NCBI GenBank assembly: GCA_002352055.1
Contig: DEHS01000040.1
Span: forward strand, 1,690-7,724
Reading direction: 5' to 3'
Length of the DNA: 6,035 bases
Source of the DNA: Legionellaceae bacterium UBA2794
GTDB lineage: Bacteria > Pseudomonadota > Gammaproteobacteria > Legionellales > Legionellaceae
In this document: in pieces, positions 1 to 6,035 of the stretch
Layout: each line of letters begins with the position of its first letter
Numbering within the stretch: position 1 is the stretch's first letter
Notes under the pieces: generated by a model
Database searches by the model: none
Told to the model about the DNA's origin: nothing
The model's input: the letters and a program-made list of their open reading frames with translations, nothing else
Position numbers and translations under genes: made by a program

Positions 1-233
1 AACCAACCAAGGCTGGTGGAGAATTTATTGACAATGTAGTTGAAGGCAATCCCTATCCGGGAGCAAAACCTTATTTTCTCATCTCTGGCGAATTGTGGGA
101 TAATCATGAATGGTTATCGCAGTTATTAGTATTACTGCTTATGAGTTGTCCTTACCTTAAAAGATACCATTTCGTAAAAACGCTAAATAAATTTGAGAAT
201 ATTATGTCTAATAATCTGTTTCCAAACGATTAG
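1..233 (+). CDS. C-terminal end of an unrecognised protein (5' truncated)
   Basis: An open frame enters from the left edge (first full codon at position 3) and stops at TAG 231-233, giving the last 76 residues of a protein. The visible part includes GNPYPGAKPYFLISGELWDN, then a hydrophobic stretch (SQLLVLLLMSC, about residues 44-54) and a basic, Asn-rich tail ending in LFPND. I do not recognise the family and see no catalytic motif. The frame has no internal stop over 76 codons, while the two other plus frames stop early, which supports real coding. The start lies outside the window. It runs convergently with the giant gene, with 57 bases between the two stop codons, and its stop codon sits inside a perfect hairpin. 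The hydrophobic stretch could be a buried helix or a membrane segment; this fragment cannot decide. Confidence 0.6.
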   Translation, partial: PTKAGGEFIDNVVEGNPYPGAKPYFLISGELWDNHEWLSQLLVLLLMSCPYLKRYHFVKTLNKFENIMSNNLFPND

Positions 234-254
234 GTAGCCAATAGCTACCTAATC
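228..254. terminator. Perfect 11-bp hairpin between convergent genes, possible bidirectional terminator
   Basis: Bases 228-238 (gattaggtagc) pair perfectly with 244-254 (gctacctaatc) around a five-base loop (caata). The left arm contains the TAG stop of the plus-strand gene, and the hairpin lies 36 bases past the stop of the minus-strand gene, so it is well placed to end both transcripts. Neither side has a clear run of T after the stem, so it is not a textbook intrinsic terminator. It may instead protect the 3' end of a transcript or act with Rho. The inverted repeat is seen directly; the function is inferred from position. Confidence 0.45.
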
Positions 255-290
255 CCGAAGACCCAAAAACTTAACCACGTCAGTTCTCAC

Positions 291-3200
291 TTATTTTATC
301 GTTTGTTGAGACCAAAACTGAAAATGACCTTTGCCGCTCGATTTAACGTGGTACAGAGCAATATCAGCCTGTCTTAACAGTTCTGCTATATCACTACTAT
401 CATTCGGATAAACGCTAATTCCAATGCTTGCGCCAATATGAAACTCAAGCTCTTTAATAAGTACAGGTTCCTTAATCCGGTTAAGCAATTTAGAAACAAT
501 AGGATGCACCTGATTTATCTCATTGTTTTCAAGCATCACTACAAACTCATCACCGCCCAAACGCACTGCAAGGTCGGTTTGGCGTAAATTTTTAAGGAGC
601 AAGTCAGCAAAATAAAGCAATATTTGATCTCCAACGTCATGACCTGAGCAATCATTAATTTGTTTAAAATTATCTATATCAAAAAATAAAATGGCAATAA
701 TGGTGTTATTACGTTTAGCTTTTGCTGCCGCTTGATTAAACAATTGATAAAGTAAGTTACGATTGGCAAGCCCTGTTAAAGAATCATGGGTTGCCAGATA
801 GTATAGACGTGCATTTTGCAAAGAAATAGCGGCTTGCGCGGACAGAACTTGCAAGATATGAATATGCTCAAGCGTAAATGCAAAGCGGGTTGCCCGATTT
901 TCCAGATATAATAATGTCTGCAATTGGCCTTGATAAATTATGGGGATGACCAATACGGATTGCGGTTTTATTTGTGACAAATAAGCATCTTCGACCAGTA
1001 ATGATGCATAATCTTTTGCACTAGTAATTAGAATGGGCTCTTTGGTGCGCTGCACGTAACGAAGAAGTGATAATGGCAAATCGTTACGATTTTCCATCAA
1101 CTCTATTTGTCCTAAAGTGATTTTTTGCACAGAGATACTTCCCTCAGCCTCTACACACCACTTTTCTCCTTCTTTGATTAATAAAATACCGCGTTCAGCA
1201 CCAGCATTTTGCAATACTATGATCAATAGTTTTTGCAACAACTTATCTAATTGAATTTCTTCAGAAAGCGCTAAAGTAGATTTTATAAGAGACAACATAT
1301 CAATTGATAGCAATGTACTGGCCCTCATAGAAGAAATTTTTGTCGAACCTGATATTAGTGTTGGATTAGAGTTTTGAAACCATTCTCGATAATGAGTTTC
1401 GATTAGCTTGCATTTAGTCACTCCTCCCCAGTGCTGATAGGCATAGTGGGCATTCTTGAAATAAGATCTAGCCGCTTCAGGGATCCCAAGACTTAAGTAA
1501 AAACGACCACTACATTCATTAGCTATACCTATGATATTTAATGCATTCTGATTTTCGGCTGTTGTAATCGCTTGACTGTATCGTTGCATTGCCAAGGGGA
1601 TATTGTGGTGAATACGTGCTAGTTCAGCTTCTAATAACAATAAGCGGTGTTGATAATTAACAGGACACCATTTTGCCCAGCGTTGAAAACGAATATGAAT
1701 TTGTTTTAAAGTCTTCAAGAAAAACCGCTTATTGGTACCAGGATAGGTTGCGGTCAGGGCTAGGGCATAATAAAAATACCCATCTACCATACGGGCCGTA
1801 CCCAAACCAAATTCCACATACCGTTCGCGCTGAAGAGCCATCTGCTGGGCTTCTTGATAATATCCTAATTGATAGCACAAATTAATCGCTTCATCATAAA
1901 AGTAACATATTTCGGTATTATTTTGTCTAGCCAATATAGTTTGTTCATAGGCAATTAATTTCTCAATTTTGAAAATAGGGGTCGTCATACATTGAAGCAT
2001 ATATTCTATAAACTGAATAATTGCACTGAAATTATCTGTTCTTGTTTTCTTGATGAAAGCCTTTGCATTCTGAATACATTCGCCAAGTTCTACTAATGAT
2101 GACCCCCTCATTAAACTAGTGAATACGAGTGCTTGATTACAGTAATTAGCATAAAGGAACTCTCCAGACTCACACGTCAATTGGTGTCCTTTTTTTAGCC
2201 TCTCCAGAGCTTGCTCGATAGGAAATCGCCATGGATCAATAAAAACACCTAAGCTAAAACAATTTTTACCTTCAAAACTAGAGAATGGGTGTTTCTGTTT
2301 CAGTTTGCGATTTAATTCAACGAATGCCATACCTTGTTCGTACCAATTTAACCGGTGTATCACTGCCACGGCATACAATAGAAAACAATAAGCGGTACTA
2401 TCGGTATATCCATGATGTAGACTAAACTGAATATTAGAGCAAACTAGCAACACAAATAAATTTTGATTTGTAAAGTAAGCACTACCAAAGAGTTGACTCA
2501 GCAAAGCGGCAATGGCTTGATGAACGTCTGATTCCATCAGCAATAATTCGCGATCTTGAATTTGACGTACGCATGTGATTAATTTAATTTTTAAGATAAC
2601 CCATAAAACATGCCATCGTTTAGGTTTAGCAGGTATCGAGACACCCACAGAAGCCAATGCTTTTAATCCAAGTGCGACTGCTTCCTCGTGTTTGTTTAGA
2701 CTTGTGAGTATGGCACAATTTAATTTGTAGACCTCCAATTTAGCCGTCGTTGATCTTGCCTCCTGTAATAATTGATTAAATATTGTTTGCGCTTCTTCAA
2801 TTTCCCCTGTTAGGTAACAACAAGTAGCAAGTTCTTTGGTGAGATCAAAGGCCAATTGATGACCTGTTTCCAAATCAAGGTCGGTCAATAAGACTTTCCC
2901 CGCCTGGAAATATCCCTTTGCTGTCTGATAGGCAGACGATAGTTTAGCTTTGTTCCCAGCCCCAAGATTATATTTTGCAATTTGCATTTTTTCTTCCTGC
3001 TCACTGATGAGCACCAAGCTGCAATTAAAATGATTTAAAATCTCGAACAGACGTTCATCACTCTCATGCAATATATTCTTCTTAAGCAATAATCTACCAA
3101 TTTGCAAATGTAGATGTTGTTGTTTGTTTTTCGGAATCAACTGATATGCAGCTTCTTGGATTTTATCATGTGCAAAACGATAAATTATTTTACCTAATAG

Positions 3201-5225
3201 TTGCGGGGGAACTGTTTCATTCGCAATGGCTTCTAATAATCGGTCGCTACCTTCCACAGGTATAATGAGTGAGGTTTGTGAGGCTTCTAAGATAGATTGA
3301 GCTATTTCGGTTAATGGCTGTTCGTGAATGGTACATAAGGTCTCTAGGTCAAACATGTAGCCAATACAGGCGGAATGTTTTAATAATTTTTGCGCGTTTC
3401 CTGATAACTGATGAATCCTGGCAATTAATAAATCTACTACATTATCCGTCATTTTTAATTGCTGAAGTTCACTCATATTCCAGTGCCATTCCTGATCAGA
3501 AAATAGTAATAACTTATCACGATAAATTTTTTTCAGAAATTCAATAACAAAAAATGGATTGCCGAGTGTTTTAGTGAATATGAGTTGAGCGAACGGTGCT
3601 ATTTTTATTGGTGGAACATTCAGCATATCAGATAACAACTGTGAAATATCCTTAAGCTTCAGTGGGGCTAAAGAGAGTTGATTTACTGGTATGTATTTTT
3701 GCACTTTATTTTGTAACAGCATGAGTGGGTGATTGGCTTCCATTTCATTATCTCGATAAGAACCAATGACTAAGAAATAATGTAACTCACCATTTGTTAG
3801 TAATAAATTGAGTAGTTCTAATGAGGCATTATCAACCCATTGCAAATCATCCAGGAATACTACCAAAGGATGTTCGGCCTTTGCTAAGACGCGTACAAAA
3901 TTCTGGAAGGTCAACATAAAACGGTTGCGAGCTTCAATATCTCCTACAGTTGGCAAAGGACGTTGTGCTCCTATAATTAACGCAATATTTGGAATAACAT
4001 CAACGAGTACTTGGCCATTGTTTCCTAATACGTTAATCAGCGTCTCTTTTAATAAGGCTAACCGTTCTTCTGGTTCCATTAATAATCGCAGAATTAGTTC
4101 TTGAAAAGCTTCAATGATGGCGCTGTAAGGTGTGGCACGCTGTAATTGATCGTACTTACCACTTATAAAGTAACCTTGTTGGCGAATAACAGGATGGTAA
4201 ATTTCTTTAACCAACGATGTTTTGCCTACGCCGGAATAACCAGAGATAAATAATAGTTCAGTCGCACCTTGGCTAACACGTTCAAAGGCTGCTAACAAGA
4301 GGTCTGTCTGTTTTTCACGACCGAATAACTTTTGCGGAAAGATAAGTCTGTTTTGAATATCATGCTTACCCAGTGCAAAGGGCTCAATTTTTTGATTTGC
4401 ATTCCATTGCTTTTGGCATTCGAGTAAATCGTATTTTAAACCTAACGCAGTTGCATAACGTTCTTCAGGCATTTTTGCGAGTAATTTGGCTACAATTTCC
4501 GCTAATACGGGGGATATATCTTTATTCGTTTTAGAAAGAAAAGTCGGTATTGTTGCTAAATGACAATGTATCAACTCCATGGCATCGTTAGTTTGAAAAG
4601 GTAATTGTCCAGCTAGTATTTCGTAGAATGTCACCCCCAGAGCATAAAAATCAGTTCGGTAATCTATTGTTCGATTCATTCGTCCTGTTTGTTCTGGAGA
4701 CAGGTAGGCAAGAGTCCCTTCTATGTTTTTAGGTGGAATATACTCTTGATTTTCCTGCATTAATTTGGACGAACTAGAAAAACCCACCAGTTTAACAATA
4801 CATTTTTTGGGATTAATAATTATATTGCTTGGGTTTATATCCTTATGAATAATATTTTGCACATGCAGATCATGTAATGCATCAACCAACTGTATAGCAA
4901 TTTTAAAGAACAAAGTGATACTTAAGCTGTGTTGGGTTAAATAGTGTCTTAACGATACACCATCTATATCTTCCATCACCAAACACAATTGATGTTGATG
5001 CTTAATCAAGGAATAAACATTGATAACATGGTGTAAATTTAGAGATTTCAGTAGTTGATATTCATGTTGCAATGCAGTAAGACTATTCAACGAAGGGTGT
5101 TCAAGGCGGCATATTTTTAAAATAACGTTTAGTTGATCTGAATTTCTCTTCCCGCGGTAAACAACAAATTGCTCATCTTGATAGAGAATTTCACTGATAG
5201 TATATCCATCCAAAATATCAACCAT
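291..5225 (-). CDS. Multidomain signalling protein: Ser/Thr-kinase-like, AAA ATPase, GAF and GGDEF diguanylate cyclase
   Basis: This intact 1644-residue protein is probably a cytoplasmic sensor that makes cyclic di-GMP from two GTP. Residues 8-272 are kinase-like: ATP Lys37, helix-C Glu55, catalytic loop HKDINPSN (Asp129, Asn134), GTLAYLSPEQTGRMNR (170-185) and Asp192. The DFG motif, however, reads GFS (148-150). Residues 298-700 are a predicted-ATPase (COG3899-like) module with Walker A GYSGVGKTS (329-337), Walker B VVFLDDLQW (455-463), NPFFV (556-560) and FAHDKIQEAAY (684-694). Residues 700-1305 look helical and TPR-like by family analogy. GAF spans about 1328-1470. GGDEF spans 1476-1640, with DSLTGLANR, metal Asp1516, Asn1524 and Asp1533, GGDEF at 1557-1561 and an RxxD inhibition site (1548-1551). 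No signal peptide or clear membrane segment is seen. The ATG at 5223-5225 is chosen because AGGAA precedes it by seven bases and the kinase fold begins at once. Relatives usually end in a histidine kinase, so the GGDEF output is the notable feature. Activity is inferred from motifs only. Confidence 0.95.
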   Translation of the reverse strand: MVDILDGYTISEILYQDEQFVVYRGKRNSDQLNVILKICRLEHPSLNSLTALQHEYQLLKSLNLHHVINVYSLIKHQHQLCLVMEDIDGVSLRHYLTQHSLSITLFFKIAIQLVDALHDLHVQNIIHKDINPSNIIINPKKCIVKLVGFSSSSKLMQENQEYIPPKNIEGTLAYLSPEQTGRMNRTIDYRTDFYALGVTFYEILAGQLPFQTNDAMELIHCHLATIPTFLSKTNKDISPVLAEIVAKLLAKMPEERYATALGLKYDLLECQKQWNANQKIEPFALGKHDIQNRLIFPQKLFGREKQTDLLLAAFERVSQGATELLFISGYSGVGKTSLVKEIYHPVIRQQGYFISGKYDQLQRATPYSAIIEAFQELILRLLMEPEERLALLKETLINVLGNNGQVLVDVIPNIALIIGAQRPLPTVGDIEARNRFMLTFQNFVRVLAKAEHPLVVFLDDLQWVDNASLELLNLLLTNGELHYFLVIGSYRDNEMEANHPLMLLQNKVQKYIPVNQLSLAPLKLKDISQLLSDMLNVPPIKIAPFAQLIFTKTLGNPFFVIEFLKKIYRDKLLLFSDQEWHWNMSELQQLKMTDNVVDLLIARIHQLSGNAQKLLKHSACIGYMFDLETLCTIHEQPLTEIAQSILEASQTSLIIPVEGSDRLLEAIANETVPPQLLGKIIYRFAHDKIQEAAYQLIPKNKQQHLHLQIGRLLLKKNILHESDERLFEILNHFNCSLVLISEQEEKMQIAKYNLGAGNKAKLSSAYQTAKGYFQAGKVLLTDLDLETGHQLAFDLTKELATCCYLTGEIEEAQTIFNQLLQEARSTTAKLEVYKLNCAILTSLNKHEEAVALGLKALASVGVSIPAKPKRWHVLWVILKIKLITCVRQIQDRELLLMESDVHQAIAALLSQLFGSAYFTNQNLFVLLVCSNIQFSLHHGYTDSTAYCFLLYAVAVIHRLNWYEQGMAFVELNRKLKQKHPFSSFEGKNCFSLGVFIDPWRFPIEQALERLKKGHQLTCESGEFLYANYCNQALVFTSLMRGSSLVELGECIQNAKAFIKKTRTDNFSAIIQFIEYMLQCMTTPIFKIEKLIAYEQTILARQNNTEICYFYDEAINLCYQLGYYQEAQQMALQRERYVEFGLGTARMVDGYFYYALALTATYPGTNKRFFLKTLKQIHIRFQRWAKWCPVNYQHRLLLLEAELARIHHNIPLAMQRYSQAITTAENQNALNIIGIANECSGRFYLSLGIPEAARSYFKNAHYAYQHWGGVTKCKLIETHYREWFQNSNPTLISGSTKISSMRASTLLSIDMLSLIKSTLALSEEIQLDKLLQKLLIIVLQNAGAERGILLIKEGEKWCVEAEGSISVQKITLGQIELMENRNDLPLSLLRYVQRTKEPILITSAKDYASLLVEDAYLSQIKPQSVLVIPIIYQGQLQTLLYLENRATRFAFTLEHIHILQVLSAQAAISLQNARLYYLATHDSLTGLANRNLLYQLFNQAAAKAKRNNTIIAILFFDIDNFKQINDCSGHDVGDQILLYFADLLLKNLRQTDLAVRLGGDEFVVMLENNEINQVHPIVSKLLNRIKEPVLIKELEFHIGASIGISVYPNDSSDIAELLRQADIALYHVKSSGKGHFQFWSQQTIK

Positions 5226-5232
5226 AGAAATA

Positions 5233-5237
5233 TTCCT
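5233..5237 (-). promoter_or_regulatory. Ribosome binding site of the giant signalling gene
   Basis: On the minus strand AGGAA lies seven bases before the ATG at 5223-5225, a normal Shine-Dalgarno spacing. It supports this ATG as the start. A second purine-rich block, AGGAC (5242-5246), lies further upstream and is too distant to serve this start. Confidence 0.65.
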
Positions 5238-5252
5238 ATAAGTCCTATTTTC

Positions 5253-5281
5253 ATATTACACTTATAAGTATAACGGGTTAA
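5253..5281 (-). promoter_or_regulatory. Possible sigma-70 promoter with a palindrome in the spacer
   Basis: Reading the minus strand, TTAACC (5276-5281) and TAATAT (5253-5258) are 17 bases apart. Each matches four of six consensus bases of the -35 and -10 boxes. The spacer holds a perfect 10-bp palindrome, ACTTATAAGT (5260-5269), where a repressor could bind. The region is AT-rich, so such matches arise by chance and no transcript data are available. If correct, the promoter overlaps the 3' end of the short exonuclease-like ORF and would give the giant gene its own transcript with a short leader. Confidence 0.25.
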
Positions 5282-5462
5282 TTTGAATATATATGGATTC
5301 CGCCTGAGGCTCTTCATTTAAAAGCTCGCCATAAACTACAAAAAAACTCTTTTGGGTAGCTTTATAAGCGCTCTTATCTCTCTGCTGACCTTGATTAGGA
5401 TGCATGACCGTGGTTTGACAATCGATAATTAATACTTCTTTTTGAGTAAGCCCATACATCAC
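5262..5462 (-). pseudogene. Short ORF resembling the start of a DnaQ-like 3'-5' exonuclease, probable remnant
   Basis: This 66-codon frame starts at GTG 5460-5462 or the adjacent ATG 5457-5459 and ends at TAA 5262-5264. Residues 10-21 (VLIIDCQTTVMH) resemble the first motif of a branch of DnaQ/RNase T-like exonucleases that has DCQTTG in place of the usual D-x-E-TTG. Here the motif Gly is also changed, to Val. The following PNQGQ and the later EEPQAESIYIQ fit, loosely, the next segment of such proteins. A complete domain needs about 160-180 residues with three more acidic motifs, all of which are missing, so I read it as a truncated or decayed gene. AAGGTG lies about 10 bases before the GTG, so translation is possible. 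It runs in the same direction as umuC and the giant gene, 36 bases before the latter. Alternatively it is an unrelated small hypothetical protein or chance coding; family assignment rests on one motif. Confidence 0.35.
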
Positions 5463-5744
5463 GAAACCGTTGCACCTTTTTATTTAAAAATAACTGCATG
5501 ATCAATCACAACTGAATATCATTGATGATTGTCTTTTATCCTCATCTCTTTAAGACATTTCTTACAAAACAATCATCCTTTTAATCTATATCTTAATCAC
5601 TCCACTAGACTATACTGTTTTTGTTTGGTGCTGTTGTATTGTGGACAGGATGTCGGAACACTGGCGAGGTCAAGGATGATCTCCCTATAGTGGCAATACA
5701 GCGGCGCACAGGCACAAAAAGAGAAACCCCTCCATTTTATTCAT
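5463..5744. other. Intergenic region with a sharp composition change
   Basis: No convincing gene or RNA is seen in these 282 bases between the exonuclease-like fragment and umuC. The left half is AT-rich: 5531-5620 is about 29% GC by hand count. The right half, 5631-5720, is about 51% GC, similar to the 3' end of umuC next to it. A weak imperfect inverted repeat (gaggtc / gatctc, about 5666-5683) lies in the right half, without a T-run to make it a terminator. The composition step near 5620 could mark an old recombination joint. Confidence 0.5.
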
Positions 5745-6035
5745 TTAAAGTCGCACCACTGGCAACTCACTCCACCGAGTTGTATAACAGGGAGAGCGCA
5801 TTTCCGAGCGCATTGCCCACGGTTTACTATATCCTTCTGCAGCAAGCTTTATCGTATGACTCCCATATCGTGTATTAATGGTATCAAACACGGTCATTAA
5901 TTTATCTTTTTTATCAAGCTCTTCATCCGTTCGCTGATGAAAAATATCCAACTGCAAGGGCGATTTATCGATTAAGTCCTGCAACATCACCCCTACTTTT
6001 TTATAGGATATTCCGGGGCGATATAATTTTTTTAA
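5745..6035 (-). CDS. umuC: DNA polymerase V catalytic subunit UmuC, C-terminal part (5' end outside window)
   Basis: The last 96 residues of a Y-family translesion DNA polymerase subunit are present, ending at TAA 5745-5747; the frame stays open to the right edge. The signature is the UmuC C-terminal region (DUF4113-like): LYRPGISYKKVGVML at the left end, a middle DKLMTVFDTINTRYG segment, then WAMRSEMRSPCYTTRWSELP (residues 73-92). In the family, UmuC pairs with processed UmuD to copy past DNA damage under LexA/RecA control. The catalytic palm and the promoter with any LexA box lie outside the window, so activity and SOS control cannot be judged here. The C-terminus looks complete, since the SPxYTTRWxELPVV motif normally lies within a few residues of the end. 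Its 3' part is about 53% GC (5751-5840), higher than neighbouring intergenic DNA. Plasmid and phage-like elements often carry umuDC, so an accessory origin is possible. Confidence 0.92.
   Translation of the reverse strand, partial: LKKLYRPGISYKKVGVMLQDLIDKSPLQLDIFHQRTDEELDKKDKLMTVFDTINTRYGSHTIKLAAEGYSKPWAMRSEMRSPCYTTRWSELPVVRL

Noticed and set aside
3808..4104. Plus-strand ORF of 98 codons
   Set aside because: It lies entirely antisense to the ATPase module of the giant gene, with a low-complexity Ser/Arg/Asn-rich product; the same applies to plus-strand frames at 1673-1885 and 3314-3547.
5129..5317. Minus-strand ORF of 62 codons with a hydrophobic segment
   Set aside because: It overlaps the kinase start in another frame and the exonuclease-like fragment, and has no supporting motif.
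5498..5533. Small inverted repeats (atcaat/attgat and caatca/tgattg) suggesting an attachment site or hairpin
   Set aside because: Arms are only six bases with long loops in AT-rich DNA, which is expected by chance.
5631..5648. CTGT...ACAG inverted motif suggesting a LexA (SOS) box
   Set aside because: The half-sites are ten bases apart rather than eight, and the site lies downstream of umuC, not at its promoter.
5685..5744. Minus-strand 19-codon ORF starting right after the umuC stop, resembling a signal peptide (MNKMEGFLFLCLCAAVLPL)
   Set aside because: There is no Shine-Dalgarno at the right distance and it stops at once without a mature region; continuation would need a frameshift to a meaningless frame.
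5621..5878. Plus-strand ORF of 85 codons
   Set aside because: Its second half is antisense to the well-supported umuC end, and the product shows no family resemblance.

Overview
The window looks like chromosomal or plasmid DNA from a low-GC proteobacterium. A Legionella-like gammaproteobacterium is my best guess, from codon use, the UmuC type and the signalling protein architecture, but nothing here fixes the genus. Almost all of it (291-5225, minus strand) is one intact gene for a 1644-residue signalling protein. Its order is an N-terminal Ser/Thr-kinase-like domain, an AAA/STAND-type ATPase module, a long helical middle region, a GAF sensor domain and a C-terminal GGDEF diguanylate cyclase.

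Layout from left to right: the 3' end of an unrecognised plus-strand gene (1-233); an 11-bp perfect hairpin between convergent genes (228-254); the giant minus-strand gene (291-5225) with a good ribosome binding site and a possible promoter carrying a 10-bp palindrome; a short minus-strand ORF (5262-5462) that resembles the start of a DnaQ-type 3'-5' exonuclease and is probably a remnant; an intergenic stretch (5463-5744) in which base composition changes sharply near 5620; and the C-terminal end of a minus-strand umuC (5745-6035), whose start lies outside the window.

The main point of interest is the giant protein. Kinase-ATPase-GAF proteins of this type usually end in a histidine kinase. 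This one ends in an apparently active GGDEF domain with an intact product-inhibition site, so the inferred output is cyclic di-GMP. Its kinase-like domain keeps the ATP lysine, the catalytic-loop HKD..N residues and the substrate-lobe motif, but the DFG Asp is replaced by Gly, so it may have weak or no phosphotransfer activity and act as a binding module. The umuC end, the exonuclease-like fragment and the composition step suggest an accessory or rearranged region to the right of the giant gene. No tRNA, rRNA, CRISPR array or intact insertion sequence was seen.
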